NCBI GenBank assembly: GCA_025548565.1
Contig: JAJLPB010000006.1
Coordinates: forward strand, 310,001-374,000
Source of the DNA: Rugamonas sp. A1-17
GTDB lineage: Bacteria > Pseudomonadota > Gammaproteobacteria > Burkholderiales > Burkholderiaceae_D
Length of the DNA: 64,000 nt
Reading direction: 5' to 3'
Part shown: positions 43,573-52,880 of the stretch, in pieces
Layout of the letters: every line of letters begins with the position of its first letter
How positions within the stretch are numbered: the first letter of the stretch is position 1
Notes under the pieces: generated by a model
Seen by the model: only the letters and a program-made list of their open reading frames with translations
The model's database searches: none
Told to the model about the DNA's origin: nothing
Made by a program: the position numbers and the translations under genes

Positions 43573-45249
43573 TCAGAACCCGCCGCTGGAGGTGACGAAG
43601 GACGCGAAGCTACCGACATTCAGGCTGCCGAAGCCGGTCGTGTAGTCCCAGCCTTTCGCGGCGGTGTAGCCGCCGTTGGTGCCGGAGATGACGTCATGGA
43701 AAAGCGCGGTCTGCGCCACGCCGTATTTGTACAGGGCGGGAGCGGGGAAGGCCAGCCGGTTGCCATTGGCGGACTGTATCCGCGCCCAGAAGCCGGCGAA
43801 GATAGGCGCGGCCAGGCTGGTGCCGCCGTACTGCACATACTTGCCTTTGACGAGCGTGATCGCGCCGGTCGACGGATCGCCGGCGAAGGAGATGTCCGGC
43901 ACGCCCCGGCGGGTGGAGGTGCCCAGCACCTTGGACGCCAGTTGCCAGCTCGGCGCGGCTTCGATCAGACTCACGCCGCCGCCCGTGCCTCCGCCGGTGG
44001 CGCAGGTGCTGTAGTTGGTGCATGCCCAAACGGTTTCGCCGGTCCATGTGCCGGTGGTGCTGGTGGAGACCGACGTGCCGCCGACCGCGATCACATACGG
44101 GGAGACGGCGGGATAGCTTTGTGCGCTGGTCTTTCCTCCGCACTCGTAGGAACCGGCATCCCCGGTGGCGACGACAAAGGTCTGGCCTTGCGCCACGGCG
44201 GCGAGGAAGATCTGGTCGTCGGTGGCCTGTGTGCCGCTCAGGCGGGCGTTGGATTCGCACTCGCCCAGCGACACGTTGATCACCTTGGCGACGTTGGCGG
44301 CGACGGCCGTGTTATAGGCCGCCGTCAGATCAGCTTCGGACAGTGAGCTCGCCGCATAAAACACCATGGACTTGACGGCCCCCCCAGCTGCACCAAGCGC
44401 GTTCTGGCTGTCGATATTCCATTCCGCCGTATTGTCCGTGGTGCTGGTCGCGGTCACACGCCGGGTCGCGCTGGCGACGTTCACCACGCTGACCACTGGC
44501 TGCGCGTAGCCGGCGGTGCGGGCGAAGCTGCTCAGATCCGCCAAGGTCTGCGTCATGCTGCCGGCGGTGATGATGCCGATGGTGGTCTTGGCAGCGGTGG
44601 GCAGGGCGGTGGCGTTGTAGATCGCCGGCCAGGCCGTCGGGCTGTGGCCCACCTTGCCGGCGGTGGCGTAGACCGATGCCTGCGCCTCCACCTGCGCGGT
44701 GTGCGCCAGATGCACGGTTTGAAGGCCATGCACGCCGAGCACGATGCCGCTCAATGCGCTGGGCACCACCGGATCGTTGGTGTTGGCGTACGCCGTGCGC
44801 TCGCCTTTGGAGAAGTGGCGCATCTGGACATTGAAGGCCGAGCGCGCAGTGCCCACCGAACCATCGGCGCTCACCAGCAAGTTGTTTGGACTGATCTCGA
44901 TGTTGACGAAGCCACTCTGACTCAGGTGCTTGACCACGGCGGCGACATCGGCCGCCGTCGGCGCGTATCGCGACAGGAATTGTTCGCTGGTCAGCGGGGT
45001 CGCGGTCTGGCCTGACATCAGGCTGGCGGCAAAGGCTTCCAGCTGTTCGCGGTTGCGCAGCTGGAGCGAGACCGCGACGTGCAGCGTATCGCCGGACCGC
45101 ATCTCCGCGCCGGGCGTGAAATCGCTGGCGTCGGGCGCGTGGGAGTGCGTGGCGCGCCAGTTCTGCGGCTGCGCATGAACGGGCAAGGCCAGCGACAACG
45201 CCAGGCCACAGGCCGAGGCAAAAGAAATGGGGCGTAGGGTAGTGTGCAT
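43573..45249 (-). CDS. Secreted S53 (sedolisin-type) serine-carboxyl peptidase
   Basis: 558 residues: signal peptide (to VHAQ near 27), an N-terminal activation propeptide (about 30-195), then the catalytic domain. Sedolisin residues are visible: E276 and D280 in TAEWNID, oxyanion D364 in ATGDAG, and nucleophile S478 in GGTSLAAP. The Asp of the calcium site lies in FHDVISGTNGGY. Such enzymes are acid-active extracellular peptidases that self-process. The gene stands alone on the minus strand, with a palindrome close upstream. Confidence 0.93.
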   Translation of the reverse strand: MHTTLRPISFASACGLALSLALPVHAQPQNWRATHSHAPDASDFTPGAEMRSGDTLHVAVSLQLRNREQLEAFAASLMSGQTATPLTSEQFLSRYAPTAADVAAVVKHLSQSGFVNIEISPNNLLVSADGSVGTARSAFNVQMRHFSKGERTAYANTNDPVVPSALSGIVLGVHGLQTVHLAHTAQVEAQASVYATAGKVGHSPTAWPAIYNATALPTAAKTTIGIITAGSMTQTLADLSSFARTAGYAQPVVSVVNVASATRRVTATSTTDNTAEWNIDSQNALGAAGGAVKSMVFYAASSLSEADLTAAYNTAVAANVAKVINVSLGECESNARLSGTQATDDQIFLAAVAQGQTFVVATGDAGSYECGGKTSAQSYPAVSPYVIAVGGTSVSTSTTGTWTGETVWACTNYSTCATGGGTGGGVSLIEAAPSWQLASKVLGTSTRRGVPDISFAGDPSTGAITLVKGKYVQYGGTSLAAPIFAGFWARIQSANGNRLAFPAPALYKYGVAQTALFHDVISGTNGGYTAAKGWDYTTGFGSLNVGSFASFVTSSGGF

Positions 45250-45271
45250 GTCGTGCTCCTGAGCTTTAGCA

Positions 45272-45284
45272 GATAAAGTTTATC
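45272..45284. promoter_or_regulatory. Small palindrome upstream of the S53 peptidase
   Basis: GATAAA-G-TTTATC is a 13-base inverted repeat, 23 bases upstream of the peptidase ATG on the minus strand. It would fall near the transcription or translation start, so an operator or a short 5' hairpin are both possible. No known regulator was recognised. Confidence 0.3.
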
Positions 45285-45417
45285 GCAGGAAATATCTCTT
45301 GCGGCGAAATTTACACGTCTTTACAGCCCCGGTTGCGGGAAAGCCTTTGTGGCTTGGCAATATTTGGTAACAATACGTGGATTTCCGGGCGGGGGGAGCC
45401 TGCGTTATCATTGCGCC

Positions 45418-46002
45418 ATGTCCGCGCCACGATCCGATGAAATGCTCATGCTCAGCTATCGCAATGGCGATCTGGCGGCGTTCGAGGAACTGTACCGGCG
45501 CCACAGCCAGGGGCTGTATCTGTTCCTGGCATGGCGCTCGCCGCGCCGCGAATGGGTCAACGACATCATGCAGGATAGCTGGGCCAATCTGCACCAGGCA
45601 CGCGCGCGCTACGAACCGGGCGCCAGCTTCCGCACCTATCTTTTCCAGATCGCGCGCAACCGGCTGATCGACTTGATACGCCTGAACGAGCGTGTGCTGC
45701 TGGCCAGCGACGGCGGCGAGGAGGGCTGGTTCGAGGGCGTTGCCGATGGCGCGCACGATAGCCTGGCGCCCGACGGCCAATTGGAACGCAAGCAGCAGAC
45801 CAGCCGATTGCATGCGATGATACGTCTGCTGCCGGTCGATCAGCGCGAGGTGCTGGTGCTCCAGCAGTTCAACGGCATGAGCCTGGAGGAAATCGCGGAA
45901 CTGGTGGCGGCGCCGGTGGAGACGGTGAAGAGCCGCCTGCGTTACGCGATGCGCAGGTTGCGGCAGGAACTGGTGCCGGCTGCCGAAGAGGCGAGAGCAT
46001 GA
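45418..46002 (+). CDS. ECF-type RNA polymerase sigma factor
   Basis: 194 residues. Sigma region 2 spans about 12-85 (YRNGDLAAFEELYRRHSQGLYLFL, and the -10 recognition part FRTYLFQIARNRLIDLIR). Region 4 spans about 130-185 with LLPVDQREVLVLQQFNGMSLEEIAEL and the helix-turn-helix VETVKSRLRYAMRRLR. There is no region 3, as in ECF factors. The ATG at 45418 follows a poor ribosome-binding context. It overlaps the next gene by four bases, the usual sign of a sigma / anti-sigma pair. Confidence 0.92.
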   Translation: MSAPRSDEMLMLSYRNGDLAAFEELYRRHSQGLYLFLAWRSPRREWVNDIMQDSWANLHQARARYEPGASFRTYLFQIARNRLIDLIRLNERVLLASDGGEEGWFEGVADGAHDSLAPDGQLERKQQTSRLHAMIRLLPVDQREVLVLQQFNGMSLEEIAELVAAPVETVKSRLRYAMRRLRQELVPAAEEARA

Positions 46003-46898
46003 ATCCACACGATCACACTGAAGACGCGGAGTTCGAAGATTTCCTCAAAGGCGAGGGGGACGTGGCGCGCCGGCTGCACGACGTGCCGCAACCGCAGCCG
46101 CCGGATGCTTTGTCCGCCGCCATCCTGGCGCGTGCGGCTGCCGACATGCGCGGCGGCGCTGAATCGGCAAACGATGCGCTGCACGATGCCGTGCCGGCCG
46201 CGCCGCCGGCCCGCCACTACCTGCGGCGCGCGCGCGTTCCGCTTGGATTGGCGGCCAGCGCGGTGTTTGCCTTGTTTGCTGTGCGCGCGCTGATGCCGCA
46301 AGCGGTTGCACCGGTGGCCAAGGAGCCTGTGGTCGTGGCGGCGGCTCCTGTCGCGGAAGCGCCGCCGCCAGCTATTGAAATCGAATCGGCGCCGGCGCCG
46401 AAAGCTGTTCAGCACAAGCGCTCCGCGACGCGACCCGCGCCGCCCGTGGACATCGCAGCCGCTGCGGCGGACACCGAAATTGCCGCAGCACCGGCATTCG
46501 CCGCGCCATCGATCGCGCCGTCGATATCGGCCGCGCCACCAGTCATGGCTACGCCATCGGCCAAGCGGTCCGCCGTGCTCGCGGCACGAGAGGAATCCAA
46601 ACAGCTGGTCCTGCAACCGGAACCTGGCGCCGAACTCCCATTGCTGGCGGCACCGGCGCCGCTTGCGCGCATGCGGGCACCGGTGATGGCTGATGCCGCA
46701 TCCAAGCCACGGCCGATGAGTTATTTTGGCGCGGCAGCGGAGGACTCGCCAGCGCCTGAGTGGCTTGATCGCATCGCCGAAATGCTGAAAGCCGGCCAGA
46801 CGAAAGAAGCGCATGCGGAATGGCTGAAATTCCGCATGCGCTACCCGGATACCGAAGTGCCGCCTGAACTTCAGCGGCAACTCCAGGCGATCAATTAA
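45999..46898 (+). CDS. Membrane protein coupled to the ECF sigma factor, putative anti-sigma factor
   Basis: 299 residues. A cytoplasmic N-terminal segment of about 75 residues is followed by a single membrane span (about 82-104, RVPLGLAASAVFALFAVRALM). A long Ala/Pro-rich extracytoplasmic part comes next, and then a small helical end (EWLDRIAEMLKAGQTKEAHAEWLKFRMRYPD). Topology and ATGA coupling to the sigma gene fit an anti-sigma factor, but no zinc-binding HxxxCxxC motif is present, so the family is not certain. Its end overlaps the convergent VIT-vWA gene by eight bases. Confidence 0.75.
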   Translation: MNPHDHTEDAEFEDFLKGEGDVARRLHDVPQPQPPDALSAAILARAAADMRGGAESANDALHDAVPAAPPARHYLRRARVPLGLAASAVFALFAVRALMPQAVAPVAKEPVVVAAAPVAEAPPPAIEIESAPAPKAVQHKRSATRPAPPVDIAAAAADTEIAAAPAFAAPSIAPSISAAPPVMATPSAKRSAVLAAREESKQLVLQPEPGAELPLLAAPAPLARMRAPVMADAASKPRPMSYFGAAAEDSPAPEWLDRIAEMLKAGQTKEAHAEWLKFRMRYPDTEVPPELQRQLQAIN

Positions 46899-49776
46899 CG
46901 TCGAACTCTCCCACTAGCACGGTGCTGCCGGTATCGCGCAAACGTAGCGTGACCATCTGGTCGCGCTGTTTCGCCGTGCCGAAGCCGGTGCTGAGGCGCA
47001 GCTGCACAGTCGTCGCGCCAGCCACGATCTGCTGGCGGCTGCCAAAGGAGTTAACCTCCACCCGATACTTGCCCGGCTTGGCCACCCGCAGCGAGAACTC
47101 CTCCGGCCCGTAGCCGCCGGTGAAGTCGCGCGACATGCGCCCGCCCTGGTATGTGTAGCGGTTGCCGTAGTAGCACTTCTCTCCGTTTGGATCGGTGACC
47201 CACAAATCGATGTCGGTGTTGTCGGCGTCCCAGGTCAGCACGGCCCGCAAAGCCAGCGGCAGGTTGCGCAGCAGGCGCGGATCGACGCGGCTGGTGTCCG
47301 GCTTGACGGCAGCCTTGGCGACAATCGCGTTCAGCTCCGTCAGCGTCACCAGCTCGATTTCGGCAAAGCGGCCATCCCACGGACGGTTCAGTACTTCCGA
47401 AAGCTGGTCCACCGCCGGTTGCACCTGTCCGGCGGCCGCATAAGCGAGGCCCAGGTCGCGGTACGACTGCGGCTCTTCTTCGGCCAGCAGCAGCACCTGC
47501 TTGAACACGGGGATCGCCAGCGCCGGCTCGCCCGCCTGCAGCAGCCGGTAGCCGAGTATCCGCGATACCTGACGGTTTTCCAGATTCATCTCCGCCAGGT
47601 TGGACAGCACGCGCAAGGCCAGGTCGCGCTGGCCCAGTTCGAGCAGCATGTCGGCACTGTCGAGGAAGAAGGCGCTGCTGTTGGCGTAGTTCGGCTTCTC
47701 GTCGAGGTAAATGGCATACAAGTCGCCGGCCTTTGCGGCCTTCATGCGGGCACGATAGGGTTCATCGGGCGACCATTTCTTGAGCTGGATGCCGGCGTTC
47801 GGCGTCTCGTCGCCGGATGGCGCAAACGCTTTGGCGACGCGCTCCGCGTTGCGCGCTTCAGCGCGGCCGTATGCCAGCGGCGCCGGCGCCCGTCTTTGCG
47901 GTTCCGATGGGGCCATTGAGGCCACCGCGGCCGGCATCATACGAGGCTCGAACTCCATCGCGCCATCGGCGTCCTTCTTGAATTCGATATGCCGGGGCGG
48001 CGCCGATTTCGGATAGGTTTTTGCCCACCACGCCACCTTCTGCTCGAACTCCTGCACGACCTGGTCGCTGTGTTGTGCGGCGATGCGGCGCCGCTGCGTC
48101 CAGCGATTCTCTTTGAGCCTGGCGTAGGCTTCCTTGTAGGCTGCGGGCGGTTCGATGTCGTAGCGCAGATAGTCTTCCAACCGGTCCAGCACCAGCAGCG
48201 AGGTCTCGCGCGTGGGGATGCCGAAACGCTGGCCGATACGCCGGATCTCTCCGCGTTTCAGATCGTAGTCCGCTTCCAGCGCATGCAGGCGGTAGCTGGC
48301 CCACATGCCGGCGGCCAGTGGGTGATACGGCGCCGTGGCGCTGACCGGTACAGTGATTGCACGGCTCTTGCCCTGCTGCGTCAAGGTCAGCGTCAGTTCC
48401 GCGTTGGGCTGCGTCAGGCGCCCGGCGATGCGCAATACACCGTCCTGCGGCTCACGTGCTTCAACCGAGATATCCTTGGCACCGCTGGCGGTGACGTCGC
48501 TCAATTGCAGCTCGTCGGCCAGTAGTGCTTGCGCGGCCTGCGCTGGCTGGCTCGCCTGCAGTTGCACCAGCCGGCCGCCGTTACGCTCCGCCAGCGCCGA
48601 CAGACGCGCGCTGTCCGATACCAGCGCTGAATTCAATGCATACAAACGCTGGCCCTTGGCCAATGTGGGGAAGGGCGCATCTCCATAATTGGACAGCCCA
48701 TCGCTGACCAGCAGGTATTCGTTGATGTCCGCTTCCGGCTTCCATGCGCCCAGGGCGCTGGCGCCGTCGTAGGCGGTGGCCGCCAGCGCGGCGCGCAAGC
48801 TGGCCCAATTGCCGTTGACGACGCGGTATCGCTGGCTGGCCTCGGCCCGGTCGCGCAGGCGGATCAGCCGCACCTCCACATTGCGCACGGACTTGAAGTA
48901 GGCGTCCAGCACTGCCAGTTCGACATCGGTCTGGCGCTGGGCGCCGGAGCCGGAGCTGTCCCACAGCAGTCCAAGCACGGCAGGCGGCACGCGCACCGGA
49001 TGATTGCTGTCTCCGGCGACGGCGACCTCGCTGAGGAAGAAGGTCTCGCCGTCGAATTCCTGCACAAAGGTCTGCGGTTCCGTCGCGGCGGCCAGCGTCA
49101 GCTCCAGTGTGCCGTCGGCGCGGAAGGCATTCTTGGTGATACGTGCGCGATAGCCGTCCTGTCGGCGTTCGAACTGTACGCCGCCCAACGCGCCGCGCGC
49201 CTGCGGCGGTGCCATCGCGCCGTGCACATTTAGTTCCAGATCAAATTCTTTAATCCCTTCGCCGTAAGCCAGGGGCAGCCGGTACAGCCGCTGTGCCTCC
49301 TGGCGTGGCAGCGCTTCGGCATATTTGAGCTGCACTGTGCGGGTACCGTGCGGCGGTATCGGGTAGACCCGCAGCTTGAAGTTGTTCCCCTGGGTCGTCT
49401 CCAATAGCGCGGGATCGACGCGGGTTCGTTCAACGGCCTCAAAGATCATGCGGCCCTTGGCTTTTTCGACCGGCACGGCGGGCCGAAGCGCCTCGTCGAT
49501 ATCCAGCGCGAACGCGGTCACGTGCTGCGCGGGCAGCAGCGGGAACTGCAGTTCGCCTTCCAGCTGCACCGCGTTTGGATTGTAGAACACCATCTCCACG
49601 GTGGTCTGGGCCAGGCCGCCGCTGATCTCCGCGCCGACGCGCAGGCTTTGCAGGCGCACGGGCGTCTGCGCACGTGGGACGATCAGGCGTGGCGGCATGA
49701 TGGGCGGGAACGGCGCGATGGCGTTCGCCGTCAACGACAGGCTCAATAAAATTACTGCTAACAGTGGGCGCAACAT
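46891..49776 (-). CDS. VIT and von Willebrand A domain protein with DUF2135 C-terminus
   Basis: 961 residues with a signal peptide (MLRPLLAVILLSLSLTANA). A VIT domain (about 35-165, with VEMVFYNPNAVQLEGELQFPL and KAKGRMIFEAVERTRVDPALLE) is followed by a vWA-like domain with a MIDAS-like DSSGS in LGLLWDSSGSG near residue 272. A long helical middle with TPR-like repeats follows, and a DUF2135-type beta domain (AVLTWDADNTDIDLWVTDPNGEKCYYGN) ends the protein. These are adhesion or complex-assembly modules of the periplasm or cell surface. An AAGGAGATGTC Shine-Dalgarno supports the start. Function unknown; it sits tail-to-tail with the sigma operon. Confidence 0.88.
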   Translation of the reverse strand: MLRPLLAVILLSLSLTANAIAPFPPIMPPRLIVPRAQTPVRLQSLRVGAEISGGLAQTTVEMVFYNPNAVQLEGELQFPLLPAQHVTAFALDIDEALRPAVPVEKAKGRMIFEAVERTRVDPALLETTQGNNFKLRVYPIPPHGTRTVQLKYAEALPRQEAQRLYRLPLAYGEGIKEFDLELNVHGAMAPPQARGALGGVQFERRQDGYRARITKNAFRADGTLELTLAAATEPQTFVQEFDGETFFLSEVAVAGDSNHPVRVPPAVLGLLWDSSGSGAQRQTDVELAVLDAYFKSVRNVEVRLIRLRDRAEASQRYRVVNGNWASLRAALAATAYDGASALGAWKPEADINEYLLVSDGLSNYGDAPFPTLAKGQRLYALNSALVSDSARLSALAERNGGRLVQLQASQPAQAAQALLADELQLSDVTASGAKDISVEAREPQDGVLRIAGRLTQPNAELTLTLTQQGKSRAITVPVSATAPYHPLAAGMWASYRLHALEADYDLKRGEIRRIGQRFGIPTRETSLLVLDRLEDYLRYDIEPPAAYKEAYARLKENRWTQRRRIAAQHSDQVVQEFEQKVAWWAKTYPKSAPPRHIEFKKDADGAMEFEPRMMPAAVASMAPSEPQRRAPAPLAYGRAEARNAERVAKAFAPSGDETPNAGIQLKKWSPDEPYRARMKAAKAGDLYAIYLDEKPNYANSSAFFLDSADMLLELGQRDLALRVLSNLAEMNLENRQVSRILGYRLLQAGEPALAIPVFKQVLLLAEEEPQSYRDLGLAYAAAGQVQPAVDQLSEVLNRPWDGRFAEIELVTLTELNAIVAKAAVKPDTSRVDPRLLRNLPLALRAVLTWDADNTDIDLWVTDPNGEKCYYGNRYTYQGGRMSRDFTGGYGPEEFSLRVAKPGKYRVEVNSFGSRQQIVAGATTVQLRLSTGFGTAKQRDQMVTLRLRDTGSTVLVGEFDVN

Positions 49777-49884
49777 GACATCTCCTTGGCCGGAAAAGCC
49801 CGGCGTCCCATGTGAAACGGACCAGCAAGGAAAACGGGGTTAAACCGCCAAAAAAAATCGATGCGGCGGCGCAGCAATATTCGA

Positions 49885-49912
49885 TTGCGTTATCTGGATT
49901 TGTTGATATCAT
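49885..49912 (+). promoter_or_regulatory. Possible sigma-70 promoter of the phosphotransacetylase operon
   Basis: TTGCGT (49885-49890) and TATCAT (49907-49912) with a 16-base spacer lie about 30 bases before the first gene of the operon (49941). The AAGGAA ribosome-binding site follows. A plausible but unproven promoter. Confidence 0.35.
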
Positions 49913-49940
49913 TTCCCTGCCTGACCACCAAGGAACCCAG

Positions 49941-50891
49941 ATGAATGCCCCGAGTACGCCACACCCGAATTACGAAATCCTGATCGCTGCAGCGCGCAAA
50001 GCCGGGCCGGTCACGGTCGCCGTCGCGCACGCGTGCGACCGCCATGCGCTGGAAGCGGCGCTGGATGCCGCCCGCATGGGGTTGATCAATCCGATCCTGG
50101 TTGGGCCGCAGGCGCGCATTCGCAAAGCCGCGGAGGAAGCGGGCCTGGACATCTCCGCACTGCCGCTGGTCGATACAGAACACAGCCACGCATCGGCCTT
50201 CCGCGCGGTGGAGCTGATCCGCGAAGGACATGCGTCGGTGCTGATGAAGGGTAGCCTGCACACCGACGAGTTGATGGGCGCCGTGGTCGCCTGCGAGACC
50301 GGCCTGCGCACAGGGCGCCGCCTGAGCCACTGCTTCGTGATGGACGTGCCGGGCCGCGAGGAGCCGCTGATCGTCACCGATGCCGCCGTCAACATCAATC
50401 CTACGCTGGACGAAAAAGTCGACATCATCCAGAACGCCATCGACCTGGCGCACGTGCTGAAGTTCGATCCGGTCAAGGTGGCTATCCTGGCGGCGGTGGA
50501 GACGGTCAGCGCCAAGATGCCTTCCACGATAGACGCGGCGGCGCTGTGCAAAATGGCCGACCGTGGCCAGATCACCGGCGCCATCCTGGATGGCCCGCTG
50601 GCGATGGACAACGCCATCGACCCCGAAGCCGCAGCGATCAAGCATCTGGTTTCGCCGGTGGCTGGCCAGGCGAACATACTGGTGGCGCCCGATCTGGAAG
50701 CCGGCAACATGCTGGCCAAGAGCCTGACCTTCATGGCCGGCGCGGCGGCGGCAGGCATCGTGCTCGGCGCCCGCGTGCCGATCATCCTCACCAGCCGCGC
50801 CGACTCGGTGACCGCGCGCCTCGCGTCCTGTGCGGTCGCGGTGCTGGTGGCGCACAGCAAACTGGCCACCGGCCACGCCATGGGAGCTTGA
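49941..50891 (+). CDS. Phosphate acetyl/butyryltransferase
   Basis: 316 residues, single PTA_PTB domain: AHACDRHALEAALDAARMGLINPILVGP at the N-terminus, LMKGSLHTDELMGAV in the middle, and SLTFMAGAAAAGIVLGARVPIILTSRAD at the end. It interconverts acyl-CoA and acyl phosphate. Proteins of this kind are often fused to a MaoC-like hydratase domain and named bifunctional, but that N-terminal domain is absent here. It is the first gene of an operon with an acyl kinase and FabI. Confidence 0.9.
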   Translation: MNAPSTPHPNYEILIAAARKAGPVTVAVAHACDRHALEAALDAARMGLINPILVGPQARIRKAAEEAGLDISALPLVDTEHSHASAFRAVELIREGHASVLMKGSLHTDELMGAVVACETGLRTGRRLSHCFVMDVPGREEPLIVTDAAVNINPTLDEKVDIIQNAIDLAHVLKFDPVKVAILAAVETVSAKMPSTIDAAALCKMADRGQITGAILDGPLAMDNAIDPEAAAIKHLVSPVAGQANILVAPDLEAGNMLAKSLTFMAGAAAAGIVLGARVPIILTSRADSVTARLASCAVAVLVAHSKLATGHAMGA

Positions 50892-50895
50892 GAAC

Positions 50896-52089
50896 ATGGC
50901 ACCTAACGATAGCATCGTCGTCATCAACGCTGGTTCGTCGAGCATCAAGTTCTCGCTGTACAGCGGCGCCGGGCTGGCGCTCACGTTCAACGGGAAAATC
51001 GAGAACCTTTACAGCGGCGTCACCCGCTTCAGCGCGCGGGATGCGCAGGGCCGGTCCATCGGAGAGCACAGTTGGGCGGATGCGCCGCTGAGCCACGAAG
51101 GAGGCATGCGCTTCCTGATCGATTTCGCGCAATCGCATCTCGACGGTCACCGTGTGGTGGCGGTGGGCCACCGAATTGTTCACGGTGGCGTGGCCTACAG
51201 CGGGCCGCAGCGCTTGAATTCCGATGTGCTGGCCGCGCTGGAGAAGCTGATACCGCTGGCGCCCCTGCATCTACCGCACAATCTGGCGCCGGTGCGCGCC
51301 GTGATGGCGATGGCGCCGGGCGTCCCGCAAATGGGTTGTTTCGACACCGCCTTCCACGTCGGCCAGCCGCCGGAGGCGCAAGCGTTCGCGCTGCCGGCGC
51401 GGATCGCGGAGCAGGGCGTGCGGCGCTACGGCTTCCATGGACTGTCGTACGAGTATATCGCCAGCCGCCTGCCGGATGCCGATCCATCGCTGGCAAGCGC
51501 CAAGGTGGTCGCGGCGCACCTGGGCAACGGCGCCAGCATGTGCGCGATGGCCGCGGGGCGCAGCGTCGCCAGCACAATGGGCTTCACCGCCGTCGATGGC
51601 CTGCCCATGGGCACCCGCTGCGGCGCGCTCGATCCCGGCGTGGTGCTGTACCTGATTGAACAATTGGGCATGGATGTGGGCGCGGTGCAAAAGCTGCTGT
51701 ACCAGGAATCGGGCCTGCTCGGCGTCTCCGGCATTTCGCCGGACATGCGCACCCTGGAGCAAAGCGACGATCCGCGCGCAAAAGCCGCCATTGCGCTGAT
51801 GGTCTACCGCATCGGCCGCGAACTGGGTTCGCTGGCCGCGGCCTTGGGAGGCCTGGACGCATTGGTCTTCTCGGGCGGGATAGGCGAGAACAGCACGGCG
51901 CTGCGCGCGGCGGTCTGCCGCGACGCGGCCTGGCTGGGCGTGAAGCTGGACGCCGGCGCCAACGACGCCAATCCCCGTGGCGTGGCGCGCATCAGCGCCG
52001 CCGACAGCAAGGTGGCCGTGTGGGTGGTGCCGGCCAACGAGGAACTGATGATCGCCCGCCACACGCAGACATTACTGGAGCATCCATGA
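50896..52089 (+). CDS. ackA: Acetate/propionate kinase
   Basis: 397 residues of the ASKHA fold. It starts with IVVINAGSSSIKFSLYSG, and has GHRIVHGG, FDTAFHVGQPPEA, the RYGFHGLSYEYIA segment and VFSGGIGENSTALRAAV. With the preceding transacetylase it makes ATP from acyl-CoA via acyl phosphate, or the reverse. The ATG at 50896 is preceded by GGGAG, and its stop overlaps the fabI start (ATGA). Confidence 0.94.
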   Translation: MAPNDSIVVINAGSSSIKFSLYSGAGLALTFNGKIENLYSGVTRFSARDAQGRSIGEHSWADAPLSHEGGMRFLIDFAQSHLDGHRVVAVGHRIVHGGVAYSGPQRLNSDVLAALEKLIPLAPLHLPHNLAPVRAVMAMAPGVPQMGCFDTAFHVGQPPEAQAFALPARIAEQGVRRYGFHGLSYEYIASRLPDADPSLASAKVVAAHLGNGASMCAMAAGRSVASTMGFTAVDGLPMGTRCGALDPGVVLYLIEQLGMDVGAVQKLLYQESGLLGVSGISPDMRTLEQSDDPRAKAAIALMVYRIGRELGSLAAALGGLDALVFSGGIGENSTALRAAVCRDAAWLGVKLDAGANDANPRGVARISAADSKVAVWVVPANEELMIARHTQTLLEHP

Positions 52090-52865
52090 ATACCGCTGAA
52101 ACGATTTATCCGATTTTGTCCGGCAAGCGCGCGCTGGTGGTCGGCGTCGCCAACGAGCATTCCATCGCCTGGGGCTGCGCGCTGGCTTTCCGCAAACTCG
52201 GAGCGGAAGTCGTGCTCACCTACCTGAACGAGAAGGCCTTGCCGCATGTGGCGCCGCTGGCGCAGGAAATCGACGCGCAGCTGTTGCCGTTGGATGTGAC
52301 GATACCCGGCCAGATGGAAGCGCTGTTCGCGAAGGTGGCCGAACAGGGCAAGCTGGATATCCTGGTCCATTCGATCGCCTTCGCGCCCAAGGCGGACCTG
52401 CAGGGCGGCCTGCTGGATTGTTCGCTGGACGGCTTCCTGCAGGCGATGGACATCTCCTGCCATTCCTTCGTGCGCATGGCCAAGCTTGCGGTGCCGTTGA
52501 TGACTGAAGGCGGCAGCATGTTCGCGATGAGCTACCACGGCGCGGAGAAGGTCGTCCCGAACTACAACGTCATGGGGCCGGTGAAGGCCGCGCTGGAATC
52601 CTGCTGCCGCTATCTGGCCTATGAGCTGGGCCATCGCGGCATCCGCGTCCATGCGATTTCACCGGGGCCGCTGCAAACGCGTGCCGCCTCCGGCCTGAAG
52701 GACTTCGAACTGCTGCTGCGCGACGCCGCCGCCCGCGCGCCTGTGGGGGAGCTGGTGGACATCCTCGACGTCGGCAACACCTGCGCCTACCTGGCCTCGC
52801 AATATGCGCACCGCCTCACTGGCAGCACTGTGTATGTCGACGGCGGCCTGAATATCATCGCTTAA
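52086..52865 (+). CDS. fabI: Enoyl-[acyl-carrier-protein] reductase FabI-like
   Basis: 259 residues. The divergent SDR cofactor loop GVANEHSIAWG and the FabI active-site pattern Y-x9-Y-x6-K (in SYHGAEKVVPNYNVMGPVK) are present. It reduces the enoyl thioester with NAD(P)H in fatty acid synthesis. Co-translation with acetate kinase suggests a specialised role, for example in balancing acyl-CoA, acyl phosphate and reducing power. It may be a second copy beside the housekeeping FabI; that cannot be judged from the window. Confidence 0.9.
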   Translation: MNTAETIYPILSGKRALVVGVANEHSIAWGCALAFRKLGAEVVLTYLNEKALPHVAPLAQEIDAQLLPLDVTIPGQMEALFAKVAEQGKLDILVHSIAFAPKADLQGGLLDCSLDGFLQAMDISCHSFVRMAKLAVPLMTEGGSMFAMSYHGAEKVVPNYNVMGPVKAALESCCRYLAYELGHRGIRVHAISPGPLQTRAASGLKDFELLLRDAAARAPVGELVDILDVGNTCAYLASQYAHRLTGSTVYVDGGLNIIA

Positions 52866-52880
52866 GGAATCTGGATTTCA

